Assembly: GCA_963698495.1 (NCBI GenBank)
Contig: CAVORB010000011.1
Span: forward strand, 124,001 to 188,000
Direction of reading: 5' to 3'
Length of the DNA stretch: 64,000 bases
DNA from: CAVORB01 sp963698495
Lineage (GTDB): Bacteria; Pseudomonadota; Gammaproteobacteria; Chromatiales; Chromatiaceae
Of the stretch, positions 10,781 through 19,339 are shown in pieces (position 1 is the first letter of the stretch; each line of letters starts with the position of its first letter). The notes under the pieces are model-generated. The model was not told where the DNA came from. It searched no databases and worked only from the letters and a program-made list of their open reading frames with translations. The position numbers and the translations under genes are program-made.

Positions 10781-10864
10781 AAAACGCCGATCGACTCAGC
10801 GTCTTCCGCGGCGCATGGAGGTGCTGATTCTGGTCAGGATGGCCAGTCATCAGCGTCTACCTGG
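10781..10864 (+). repeat. Dispersed two-hairpin repeat, copy 2
   Basis: Same orientation as copy 1, with GCCGATCGACTCAGCG, a GC-rich spacer, then a hairpin at 10824-10853 (CTGATTCTGGTCA and TGGCCAGTCATCAG) and a CGTCTAC tail. It lies upstream of the small Cys-rich gene and just after the 3' end of the ybaK-like gene. It is the most diverged of the four full-length copies. Confidence 0.8.
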
Positions 10865-10872
10865 AACGCACT

Positions 10873-11343
10873 TCAGTCGGTGCGGCCGAACAGGCCGTGA
10901 CGTACACCCGGCAGCAGCTTGAGGAAATCCTCTCCCTTCACGTGCACCAGGTGGCGGTGATCTCCCGCCTCGAAGTAGACGTTGGCCAGGGTGGCGAGAC
11001 CCTCGTCGAGAAACGTCTCCACCCCGTAGGCCGGGCCCAGGGGTGGCACCGCTCCCTCGACGCAGTCCGGAAACAGGCGGCCGAGGTCGGACTCCTCGTC
11101 GAGCTGGAAGTCGCGTCCCGTCTCCCGGTTGAGGGCGTCGAGCTGCAGCCAGGTGTCGCCGGGGATCACCGCCATGGCGTCTCCCCGCGCATCGCGTACG
11201 ATCACGGCCTTGGCGACATGGTCGTCGCGCACATGGGCCGCGACCGCGGACTCATGGGTCGATCCGCTTGCCCGGTGGGGAACCAGCTCGTAGCTCACGC
11301 CCTGCTCATGAAGATAGCTCTCGACACGCGCCGCGATCGTCAT
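10873..11343 (-). CDS. YbaK/EbsC-family aminoacyl-tRNA deacylase
   Basis: A 156-residue single-domain protein of the YbaK/ProX editing family. It shows the pattern VPHRASGSTHESA near the start, AKAVIVRDARG and a central AVIPGD, then GAVPPLGPAYG, which shapes the substrate pocket. Such proteins hydrolyse mischarged aminoacyl-tRNAs in trans. Which mischarged tRNA it edits cannot be read from sequence. It is transcribed divergently from the uracil-DNA glycosylase gene. Confidence 0.85.
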   Translation of the reverse strand: MTIAARVESYLHEQGVSYELVPHRASGSTHESAVAAHVRDDHVAKAVIVRDARGDAMAVIPGDTWLQLDALNRETGRDFQLDEESDLGRLFPDCVEGAVPPLGPAYGVETFLDEGLATLANVYFEAGDHRHLVHVKGEDFLKLLPGVRHGLFGRTD

Positions 11344-11518
11344 CTTTGACCTCCCGCTGGGATTGACTTGCCTCTCTGCCTATAACATTGGTGCAGCGCC
11401 AAGGTGAGGTCAAATGCGCCGGTGCTGCTGTGGGCTTCTGCGGCAAAAAACCCCAGCCGCGAGGCCCGCAATGCAAGCGCCCTGTCGCAGATGGCCCTTG
11501 GAGGAACAGGACTGGATC

Positions 11519-12154
11519 ATGACTGCTGCCGATTCGCCGATGGATCAGCTGGGGGCGTTGGTCGCCCACCAGCAGGCACTCCACGCCTGTCGCGCCTGCC
11601 CGGACATGCACGGGCCGCCCGTTGTCGGAAACGCCGTCGCGTCTTCGGTCCTGCTGATGGGGCAGGCGCCGGGCGCCCGCGAGAGGGAGCTCGGGCGGCC
11701 GTTCGCCTGGACGGCCGGCAAGACCCTCTTCGGCTGGTTCGAGACGATCGGGCTCGCGGAGCGGGACTTTCGCGAGCTGGTGTACATGACCGCCGTATGC
11801 CGCTGCTTTCCGGGCAAGGCCGCGAAGGGCGGCGACCGAGTGCCCAGCAGGCCGGAGACCGAGCGCTGTCGGCGCTGGTGGGAACAGGAGCTTGCACTGC
11901 TGCGACCCAGGCTGATCATTCCCGTCGGCAGGCTCGCCATCGCGCGCTTCAGCGATGTCGAACGCTTGCAGGATGCCGTGGGGCGGCGTTGGGAGATCGG
12001 GTTTGCGGGCGGTTGGACGGCGGACCTGGTGCCCCTGCCGCACCCTTCCGGGGCGTCGACCTGGTTCAAGACCGAGCCGGGCAGGACCCTGCTGGAGCGG
12101 GCCCTGGCGCTCATCGGGTCTCATCGGGCGTGGCGCGAGCTTGTCCGGGCATGA
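11519..12154 (+). CDS. Uracil-DNA glycosylase superfamily protein
   Basis: About 211 residues. The start at 11519 follows GGAGGAA at about 11500. It has a Cys pair near the N-terminus (CRAC), the motif A region MGQAPGARERELGRPFAWTAG, and the C-terminal LPHPSG motif of the UDG fold. The layout resembles family 4/5-type enzymes that remove uracil from DNA. Two further Cys (AVCRCF) lie in the middle and may bind the Fe-S cluster seen in family 4, though the spacing is not decisive. An in-frame ATG at 11471 would give a longer N-terminus. Confidence 0.82.
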   Translation: MTAADSPMDQLGALVAHQQALHACRACPDMHGPPVVGNAVASSVLLMGQAPGARERELGRPFAWTAGKTLFGWFETIGLAERDFRELVYMTAVCRCFPGKAAKGGDRVPSRPETERCRRWWEQELALLRPRLIIPVGRLAIARFSDVERLQDAVGRRWEIGFAGGWTADLVPLPHPSGASTWFKTEPGRTLLERALALIGSHRAWRELVRA

Positions 12155-12238
12155 CGCGGCGCGAACGCGCTTGTCCTCGCTGCATGTTCGAGAAGGCGTT
12201 CGCAGAGAGGCGACCAATCGAGGTCGATCTCCGCGAGG

Positions 12239-12715
12239 TCAGTGCTGCGGGATCTTGTTTGCCTTGACCAGCTCGCGGAACAGGGTCTCGTCCGCGATCC
12301 GCAGGCGGCGGCTCAGCTCCCTGCTGATGTTCATCTGGATCAGCGCGAACTGCTCGAGGTCCTTCTGGTACAGATCGTAGATCGAGGTGTAGGTCAGCTC
12401 GATGAGCCTGCAGTCCTTGGTCGCGAGCACCGAGGCGCTGCGTCTGCCGAGATCGATCAGGGACATCTCGCCGATGCAGTCGCCCGGGTCCAGGTAGTTC
12501 AGCTGGTAGTAGATCTTCTCCCAGCGCTTCAGTACCGCGACTTCCCCCTTTTCCAAGACATACATGGAGTCGCCGGGATCGTTCTCCTCGAACAGGAACT
12601 CCCCCTCCGGCAGCGTGATCTCCGGTGCCTTGTGCAAGATGAAGTCGAGAATTTCGACCCGGATTCCGCCGAAGATCGGCACGTTCTGTAGCATTTGCAA
12701 TCGTTGTTCGTTCAT
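12239..12715 (-). CDS. Stand-alone cyclic nucleotide-binding domain protein
   Basis: A 158-residue protein made of one cNMP-binding domain: the roll motif DPGDSMYVLEKGEVAVL, then DPGDCIGEMSLIDLGRRSASV, which is the phosphate-binding cassette. No DNA-binding helix-turn-helix or kinase domain follows; the C-terminus is a short helix. It is probably a small sensor or adaptor protein acting through an unknown partner. The start ATG at 12715 has GAGGAA upstream. Confidence 0.82.
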   Translation of the reverse strand: MNEQRLQMLQNVPIFGGIRVEILDFILHKAPEITLPEGEFLFEENDPGDSMYVLEKGEVAVLKRWEKIYYQLNYLDPGDCIGEMSLIDLGRRSASVLATKDCRLIELTYTSIYDLYQKDLEQFALIQMNISRELSRRLRIADETLFRELVKANKIPQH

Positions 12716-12934
12716 CGGCGTTCCTCGGGGAAGATCGAAGCTCCGGTGCATGGAGCACTCCCAGGCGCAGTTTACAGCAGAGGCCGGGATGCGCTATCCG
12801 GGATATCGGGCAAGGCGGTACCTCACGTCCGGATTAGAAGGGATCTTGGCGCTCAGCGCCAGTGAGCGCGTTGGAACCTGCTCGGCGTAGCAAGTGTCAG
12901 AAAGACTGGGTCGTGGTCAGTAAAAAGAGAATCT

Positions 12935-13297
12935 ATGCGCTTGACGTTCCGCCAGCGCCCCGTATCCATCTTGATCGTCTTTTTGGTCCTGATGGGTATG
13001 CTGCCCGTCGCGGGCGACCTAGCCGCCGGCGAGGGCTGTAGCCGTGTCGCGACCGACGACGGCACGATGTCGGTTCACGGTTGCTGCGCGGAGCACGTTG
13101 GCCAGGGCCTGCAGGGCTCCTGCGGCGACTCCTTCTGTCCCGCCGGCCACTGCACCGCGCCTTCTGTCCTGCCGTCGCCGGATATGCCGACCCACACCGT
13201 GCGGCCGTCGGGTGACTACGCCCTATCAAACGACGCTTATGCGTCTCATCTCTCCGCCCCTTCGATCCCACCTCCCATCGGCGGTCCTTCGAGCTGA
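12935..13297 (+). CDS. Small secreted Cys-rich protein, start of the copper-type cluster
   Basis: A 120-residue protein with a clear signal peptide (RQRPVSILIVFLVLMGMLPVAG) and six Cys in the mature part (residues 35, 50, 51, 63, 68, 73) interspersed with His, followed by a Pro/Ser-rich tail. I recognise no domain. The Cys/His content and position ahead of copper-handling genes suggest a periplasmic metal-binding or metal-sensing role, which is inference. Translation from ATG 12935 is straightforward. Confidence 0.6.
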   Translation: MRLTFRQRPVSILIVFLVLMGMLPVAGDLAAGEGCSRVATDDGTMSVHGCCAEHVGQGLQGSCGDSFCPAGHCTAPSVLPSPDMPTHTVRPSGDYALSNDAYASHLSAPSIPPPIGGPSS

Positions 13298-13393
13298 GTT
13301 CGGGACAGATCGGTCAGCGGATCGGTCTGGCCCGGCACCTCGACAATGATCGTTATTTTCGGGCCATCGGTGGGTCTTTTCCGTGGTGAGACC

Positions 13394-13410
13394 GTATTGG
13401 AGGCCAATAC
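13394..13410. promoter_or_regulatory. Perfect 17-bp palindrome upstream of the cytochrome-DsbC gene, possible operator
   Basis: GTATTGG-AGG-CCAATAC is a perfect inverted repeat with 7-bp arms, 51 bases before the ATG of the cytochrome c-DsbC fusion gene. It is the right size for a dimeric repressor or MerR-type activator. No regulator gene lies next to it in the window, so the binding protein is unknown. Confidence 0.4.
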
Positions 13411-13460
13411 CTTCTGGCTACGGGTTAAGGGACCGGCGGCCGCGAATCCGGAGAAGGATT

Positions 13461-14606
13461 ATGTATGCCAATGAATTGCGTAGAGCCCTGCTCCAAGCGC
13501 GACGGGCGGTCGGACTCGGAGTCGTGCTGCTTGGGGCAAGCCCAATCTTCGCGGATGAGGGGCGCTGGTACACGAGCGACCAGGTGGAGCGAGGGGCCGC
13601 GGTCTTTGCCCAGAACTGCGCCGAGTGTCACGGCGCCAATGCGGAGGCGACGCCCAACTGGCGGGAGGCCACCCCCGACGGGAAATATCCTCCGCCCCCG
13701 CTGAACGGCACCGCCCATGCCTGGCATCACTCGTTGGACGTGCTGCGACGCCAGATCAACCTGGGAGGGGTTCCGCTCGGAGGCGTGATGCCCGCGTTCC
13801 AGGACAAGCTGTCCGCCGCCGACATCGACGCGGCCATCGCCTACTTTCAATCCAAATGGAGCGACGAGATCTACGCCATCTGGATCGAACGCAACGGCGA
13901 CGGTGGGAGCCTCTTGCGCACGGTCGATGCCGCGGCGGAGGACAGCGCCACCGGGTACCTGCGCGAGCGCTTGCCGACGCTGGAGATCGGCGCGACCGAG
14001 GAGACGCCCGTGAGCGGCATCCTCGTGGTCAAGGCAGGCGGCGAGTACGTGTATCTCACCCAGGACGGACGCCACGCCTTCGTCGGCAGCCTGTTGAATC
14101 TGGAAACCGGGGCCAACCTCACGGAGGAAGGGAAAGGGCGGGACAGGCAGGCGGCGCTCGCCGGGTTCCCGGAAGCCGACCGCGTCGTCTACCCCGCGCG
14201 GGGGCAGGAGCTGGCGCGGCTGACGGTCTTCACCGACACCTCCTGCGGCTACTGCCGCAAGCTCCACCGCGAGGTGCCGATGCTGCAGGCCGCCGGGGTC
14301 ACGGTGACCTATATCCCGTTCCCGCGCAGCGGAGCGACCGGCGCCGCCTACGAGACCATGCGCAAGGTCTGGTGCAGCCCCGACCGCCGCAAGGCGATGG
14401 ACATCGCCAAGGGCGTCTCCGACGGCGACCTGGGCAGCGGAGACTGCAAGGAGGCCGACGCGGTCAAGGCCGGATACGACCTCGGAATCAAGCTCGGCGT
14501 CAGCGGCACCCCGGCCATCGTCATGCCCGACGGGCGCCTGCAGCCTGGGTACCTGCCCGCCGACCGGTTGCTGAGCGCTCTCGGCTTGAAAAAACCAAAA
14601 TCCTGA
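13461..14606 (+). CDS. Fusion of cytochrome c and DsbC-like thiol-disulfide isomerase
   Basis: A 381-residue periplasmic protein. A signal peptide (1-31) is followed by a cytochrome c domain with heme motif CAECH at 53-57 and a likely axial Met at 110 (GGVMPAF). Next comes a DsbC/G-like N-terminal dimerisation region (about 145-245). Last is a thioredoxin-fold domain with redox-active CGYC at 262-265 and cis-Pro 351 in SGTP. DsbC isomerises wrong disulfides and protects against copper-induced disulfide damage. Attaching a heme domain would couple it to electron transfer. The gene has a GGAGAAGGA ribosome site and precedes the DUF411 gene by 31 bases. Confidence 0.85.
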   Translation: MYANELRRALLQARRAVGLGVVLLGASPIFADEGRWYTSDQVERGAAVFAQNCAECHGANAEATPNWREATPDGKYPPPPLNGTAHAWHHSLDVLRRQINLGGVPLGGVMPAFQDKLSAADIDAAIAYFQSKWSDEIYAIWIERNGDGGSLLRTVDAAAEDSATGYLRERLPTLEIGATEETPVSGILVVKAGGEYVYLTQDGRHAFVGSLLNLETGANLTEEGKGRDRQAALAGFPEADRVVYPARGQELARLTVFTDTSCGYCRKLHREVPMLQAAGVTVTYIPFPRSGATGAAYETMRKVWCSPDRRKAMDIAKGVSDGDLGSGDCKEADAVKAGYDLGIKLGVSGTPAIVMPDGRLQPGYLPADRLLSALGLKKPKS

Positions 14607-14637
14607 CGAATCGATCCACACCAATGAGGAACAGTGC

Positions 14638-15081
14638 ATGAGCAGAATTAAAGAATTCGCCCTGAGTCTTCTCCTGGGCGCTGCCCTGCTGAGTACCAGC
14701 GCATCGGCCGACGACCTCCAGATCATGGTCTACAAGAGCCCCACCTGCGGCTGCTGCAGCAAGTGGGTTTCTCATCTGCAGGAGAACGGGTTCGAGGTGG
14801 AGACCACCGATCTCAATGACCTGCGGGTGATCAAGTCCATGTCCGGCATCAAGCCGGAGCAGGCATCCTGCCATACCGCAAAGATCGGCGACTACGTGAT
14901 CGAAGGACACGTGCCCGCGGACGACATCAAGCGCCTGCTCGCGGAGCGTCCCGAAGCCAGAGGCCTCACCGTCCCTGGAATGCCCAAGGGCTCGCCCGGC
15001 ATGGAGCATCCGAACCCGGATCACTACCAGGTGCTGCTCCTGGGGAACGACGGAACCACGGAGGTGTTCGCGGAGCATTGA
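14638..15081 (+). CDS. DUF411 periplasmic metal-binding protein
   Basis: A 147-residue secreted protein with signal peptide (1-24), a thioredoxin-like start (VYKSPTCGCCSKW, Cys 37, 39, 40) and a second Cys-His pair (QASCHTA, Cys 78). The rest matches DUF411 with the ending DHYQVLLLG. DUF411 proteins are encoded in copper and other metal-resistance operons and probably carry metal in the periplasm. It lies directly after the cytochrome-DsbC gene and before a copB remnant. Confidence 0.88.
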   Translation: MSRIKEFALSLLLGAALLSTSASADDLQIMVYKSPTCGCCSKWVSHLQENGFEVETTDLNDLRVIKSMSGIKPEQASCHTAKIGDYVIEGHVPADDIKRLLAERPEARGLTVPGMPKGSPGMEHPNPDHYQVLLLGNDGTTEVFAEH

Positions 15082-15104
15082 CCGCATGCCGAGGAAGCGA
15101 GTCC

Positions 15105-15230
15105 CGGGTTGTTCTGCCCCGCATCGGTGTCACCTGGGAGAAGGAGCTCGGCCGCATCGCCGGCTATGCTCGAGAGCAGGGTGAGCTCACCAATGATCAG
15201 CAGTTCGTCTTCGGCGCGCGAGCCTGGTTC
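15105..15230 (+). pseudogene. copB: Remnant of copB (copper resistance outer-membrane protein), last ~40 residues
   Basis: Between the DUF411 and DUF4399 genes an open stretch reads PRIGVTWEKELG, then AGYAREQGELTND, then FVFGARAWF. As I recall, this matches the C-terminal strands of CopB, which usually ends in a VxWExxxG...ADxARxxGE...FVxGxRxWF pattern. The usual stop after the final WF is absent: the frame runs on into the DUF4399 start region. The rest of copB is missing, so it looks like the tail of a deleted gene. Confidence 0.65.
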
Positions 15231-15254
15231 GGAAAACGCAAACGGAGAACGACC

Positions 15255-15687
15255 ATGGTCAGAAACATCCTCATCTGCGCCTGCCTGCTTGTACTCGCGG
15301 GCGGCATGCAGCTTTCGCAAGCCCACTCGACGCCGGACGGCGCCAGGGTCTTTATCATCGAGCCGTCGGACGGCGCCGTGGTCACTAGCCCGGTCCTGGT
15401 CAAGATGGGAATCGAGGGGTTCGGCATCACGCCCGCGGGGACCACGGGCAAGACGCCGGCACACGGCGGGTCATCACCATGTCCTGATCGACCTGGATCA
15501 ACTGCCGGACATGGGCGAGGCGATCCCGCGGGACGCCAATCACGTCCATCTCGACGGGGGGGAGACGGAGGTGCTGCTGGAGCTTGCGCCCGGCGAGCAC
15601 AGCCTGCAGCTGTTGCTCGGGGACGAGGACCACGAGCCGTTCCTGCCGCCGCTGATGTCCGACAAGATCACGATCACCGTGCAGTAA
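15255..15687 (+). CDS. DUF4399 periplasmic protein (one frameshift)
   Basis: A secreted protein of about 143 residues. It starts with a signal peptide (MVRNILICACLLVLAGGMQL) and an Ig-like segment with GVVTSP-type strands. A His-rich loop follows (GHHHVLIDLDQLPD), then DANHVHLDGGETEV, ending in MSDKITITVQ. These are DUF4399 features; members occur with copper-related genes. The frame moves by one base between about 15456 and 15470; dropping one base gives a continuous sequence. The His clusters suggest metal binding. Confidence 0.8.
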
Positions 15688-15719
15688 TCAGGTGCGTGCG
15701 CGAAGCGGTGCCTGCGAAC

Positions 15720-16313
15720 ATGAATCGCGGTAAGGCGATGTGCCGTGTCGATTTGCGCTCGATGCTACCGGTGAGAAGGCCTCTTGTCCTGCTGTCGGTC
15801 ATCGCCGCAACGGCCTTGGCGGGCTGCGCCGCGGGGGCCGAGCGGGCCACTCCGCCTTCCGACGCGGCGCTCACCGCGATGCCCGGCGGCGGTCGTGGAA
15901 TGATGATGGGGCCCGGGATGCGCGGGCGGGGTCCCGGGATGATGATGGGCTCGTCCATGCAGCGGCATCGCTGGGCCATGATGGGCGGCATGCCGGTGGC
16001 GTATCGGGGTTTGCGCAATCCAGTCGCCTCCAGCGCAAGGGTGATCTCCGAAGGAGAGGCGCTCTACCGGGCCAGCTGCGCCGCCTGCCACGGCGACTCC
16101 GGCGAAGGAAACGGGCCAGCGGCGTCCGGGCTGTATCCCCCTCCGGCCAATTTACGCTGGCTCATGGGTCGGCCGATGGTCAACGACGGCTACCTGATGT
16201 GGGCGATCAGCGAAGGAGGCGGAGGTATCGGCACCGCGATGCCTGCCTTCAAGGACGCGCTGAGCGAAAGCGAGCGTTGGAAGATCATCCGGTACCTGGA
16301 GTCATTGCCTTGA
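15720..16313 (+). CDS. Methionine-rich cytochrome c lipoprotein
   Basis: A 197-residue protein with a lipobox (TALAGC, Cys 36), so it is likely anchored by a lipid. Residues 54-91 hold 12 Met in MMMGPGMRGRGP-type runs, a pattern seen in copper-binding proteins. A class I cytochrome c domain follows, with CAACH at 120-124 and an axial Met near 174 (GTAMPAF). It could pass electrons to or from copper or handle cuprous ions in the periplasm. That is inference from the Met run and the neighbours (DUF4399, copZ, copA). Downstream Met codons are alternative starts. Confidence 0.82.
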   Translation: MNRGKAMCRVDLRSMLPVRRPLVLLSVIAATALAGCAAGAERATPPSDAALTAMPGGGRGMMMGPGMRGRGPGMMMGSSMQRHRWAMMGGMPVAYRGLRNPVASSARVISEGEALYRASCAACHGDSGEGNGPAASGLYPPPANLRWLMGRPMVNDGYLMWAISEGGGGIGTAMPAFKDALSESERWKIIRYLESLP

Positions 16314-16386
16314 GACGGGCGGCAGGCAATCACCATGTTGTCGAGTAACATCGCGACGCGACGAAGTCACCAGAGCGGAGAGGCAC

Positions 16387-16590
16387 ATGATCAAGTTGAG
16401 CATCGAGGGCATGAGCTGCATGCATTGCGTGAAGGCGGTCACCGAGGCCCTGACCAGCGTCAGGGGCGTCGAGGGGGTGCCCGAGGTCAGACTCGACCCG
16501 GGCAGCGCGGTCGTAGAGGGCGATGCATCGCCGGACGAGCTGATCGCCGCAATCAAGGAGGCGGGCTACGAGGCGACCTTGGCACAGTGA
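16387..16590 (+). CDS. copZ: CopZ-like heavy-metal-associated domain protein (copper chaperone)
   Basis: A 67-residue ferredoxin-like HMA domain with the metal motif MSCMHC (Cys 11 and 14), the length of stand-alone copper chaperones. It would carry Cu(I) in the cytoplasm to the exporting ATPase encoded 55 bases downstream. AGAGCGGAGAGG before the ATG is a plausible ribosome site. Mercury or other soft metals are less likely given the neighbours. Confidence 0.88.
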   Translation: MIKLSIEGMSCMHCVKAVTEALTSVRGVEGVPEVRLDPGSAVVEGDASPDELIAAIKEAGYEATLAQ

Positions 16591-16645
16591 CCGGCCGTTT
16601 GGATGGTCGCCGCGCCGGCTCGCGGCAATCGCGGGCGGGGCCGCG

Positions 16646-19097
16646 ATGAGTCAGGAGCTGCGCATCGGCGTCGCGGGCATGAGCTGCGCGTCCTGCGTCA
16701 CGCGCGTGGAGCAGGCCATCGCCCGCCAGCCGGGTGTCGAGTCGGCCACGGTGAATCTGGCGGCGGAGAACGCGCTCGTTCGTTTCGAGCAGGCCGATGT
16801 CCCCCAGCTTCTGGACGCGGTGCGCAAGCGCCGGCTATGAGCCCGTGGTCGAGACCCTGACCCTCGCCGTCGGCGGCATGACCTGCGCCTCCTGCGTCGC
16901 CAGGGTGGAGAAGGCGATCAAGGCGCTGCCGGGCGTCCTCGGGGCGACGGTGAATCTGAGCACCGAGTCCGCCACCGTGGAGTACCTTCCCGATTCACTG
17001 AGCCGTGAGCGAATCGTCAAGGCCGTCCGCGACGCGGGGTACGAGGCCGAGACGGGCGAGGCCGCGCCGGACGACGGCAGAGCGCGGCAGGAACGGGAGC
17101 TGGCGCTGCTGAGGCGTGACCTCCTGCTGGCCGGAGCACTGACCCTGCCACTGGTCCTGATCAGCATGTCCCCGATGGTCCTGCCCGGTGCCGAAACTCT
17201 CATGCATCGCCTGCTGCCGAAGCTGGCCTGGCGCTGGCTGGAGCTTGTGCTCGCCACGCCGGTGCTGCTGTGGGCGGGGCGGCGGTTCCTGATCCATGGC
17301 TGGTCGGAGCTCCGCCATTTCGCGCCCGGGATGAACAGCCTGGTGATGATCGGCAGCTCCGCCGCCTACCTCTATTCCCTGCTCGTGCTCGTCCTGCCGG
17401 GCCTGTTTCCCGAGGGGACGGCAAACCTCTACTTCGAGGCGGCGGCCGTCATCGTGACCCTGATCCTGCTTGGGCGCTACCTCGAATCCCTCGCCAAGGG
17501 GCGCACGTCCGAGGCCATCCGCCAGCTGATGCGGTTGCAGCCCAAGGAGGCCCGGGTCTTCCGGCAAGACCGGGAGGTCACGATCCCGGTTGACGAGGTC
17601 GTGCCGGGAGACGTGATTCTGGTCCGTCCCGGCGAACGCATACCGGTGGACGGGGTCGTGACCGACGGCCGCAGCTACGTGGACGAGTCCATGATCAGCG
17701 GCGAGCCCGTTCCCGTGAGCAAGCAGTCCGACGATGAGGTCGTCGGCGGCACCGTCAACCAGACCGGGGCCTTCCGCTATCGGGCGACCCGCGTCGGCGC
17801 CGACACCGTGCTGGCGCAGATCATCCGCATGGTGGAGGAGGCGCAGGCCGGCAAGCCGCCGATCCAGCGCCTGGCGGACCGCATCGCCGCGGTGTTCGTT
17901 CCCATCGTCATGGCCCTGGCGCTGGTCACCTTCGTGGCCTGGCTCGCCGTGGGGCCGGACCCGGCGCTGAGCTTCGCTTTCGTGGCAGCCGTGAGTGTCC
18001 TGCTGATCGCCTGCCCCTGCGCGATGGGTCTCGCCACGCCCACGGCGATCATGGTGGCGACCGGGCGCGGTGCCGCCATGGGAACCCTGTTCCGCCGCGG
18101 ACCCGCCCTGGAGGCGCTGGCGAGCGTGGACACCCTGGTGCTCGACAAGACCGGGACCATTACCCAGGGCAAGCCGGCGCTGACCGAGCTCCAGGCCTAC
18201 GGGATGACCCAGGACCGGGCCCTGGCGCTGGTCGCGGCGGTGGAGCGCTACAGCGAGCATCCAGTGGCCGGGGCCATCGTGCAGGCGGCGCGGGACCGCG
18301 GGCTGGACATCCCCGAGGCGCAGGATGCGCAGGCCGTCCCCGGCCATGGCATCCAGGCCCGGGTCGAAGGGGAGACGGTCGGAGTTGGTTCCGCCCGCTT
18401 CATGGACCGGCTGGGCGTGGACGCGAGTGCGGTCGCCGAGCGCCTGGAGCAGCTGGCGGCCGAGGGTGCAACCCCGGTGCTCGCGACCGCCGGCGGGAGA
18501 GTTGTCGCGCTGCTCGCGGTCGCGGACCCGCTCAAGGAGAGCAGCGAGGCGGCGCTGGCGGCCATGCGCCGGCTGGACCTGACCACCGTCATGTTGACCG
18601 GCGACAACCGCCGCACCGCCGAGACGGTGGCCCGAGCGGTGGGAATCGACCGGGTCGTCGCCGAGGTGCTGCCGGACGCCAAGGCCGCGGAGATCAAGCG
18701 GCTGCAGGACGCGGGCGCCCGCGTGGCCTTCGTCGGCGACGGCATCAATGACGCGCCGGCCCTGGCCCAGGCCGATGTCGGGATCGCCATCGGCACCGGC
18801 ACCGACATCGCGGTGGAGGCGGGCGAGGTCATCCTCATGTCCGGCGAGCTGACCGCGGCGGTCAACGCCGTGGCGCTGGCGCGGCAGACGATGAAGACCA
18901 TTCGGCTCAACTTCTTCTGGGCCTACGCCTACAACGTGGCGCTGATCCCCCTGGCCGCGGGGCTGTTCTACCCGTTGACCGGCTGGTTGCTCAATCCCAT
19001 GCTTGCGGCCGCCGCCATGAGCGTCTCGAGCCTGTTCGTCGTGACCAACAGCCTGCGGCTGCGGCGTTTCCGGCCCCCGATCGCGCAGCAGGCGTGA
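16646..19097 (+). CDS. copA: Copper-exporting P1B-type ATPase (interrupted by one frameshift)
   Basis: Inner-membrane Cu(I)-exporting ATPase. Two N-terminal HMA domains have MSCASC and MTCASC. Eight membrane segments follow with the CPx motif (ACPCAMGLATPTA), the phosphorylation motif DKTGTIT, the HP dipeptide (YSEHPVAG), and the GDGINDAPAL hinge. The first HMA domain is in one frame and the rest in another: near 16826-16830 the run AAGCGCC carries one base too many, since removing it joins DAVRKAGYEPVV smoothly. The repaired protein is about 817 residues. It probably works with the copZ product in cytoplasmic copper efflux. Confidence 0.93.
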
Positions 19098-19339
19098 CCC
19101 GGGCGACGCCGCTCCGCGTCAACCGTTCCGACACCCACCAACTCACCAAGGCCGCCGGATTCGCGCCCCGTCGTTCACTCAACCGCAGCCGCCGGAACGG
19201 AACCGCTTCCAGTCGATTCCCAAACGGCGCATCTGCGCGAACAGGGTGTTGATGTCGAGGTGCCGCGTGGCGATGGGCCTCTCATCTTTCACGCGGATGG
19301 CCTATCCTTCAGGTCCGTCAACGAGGAGAGGCACGGTTG

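Noticed and set aside
19179..19292. 37-residue minus-strand frame downstream of copA (TLFAQMRRLGIDWKRF near its end)
   Set aside because: It resembles the end of a Fis-type helix-turn-helix protein but is too short and has no upstream part. Not enough to call a gene or pseudogene.
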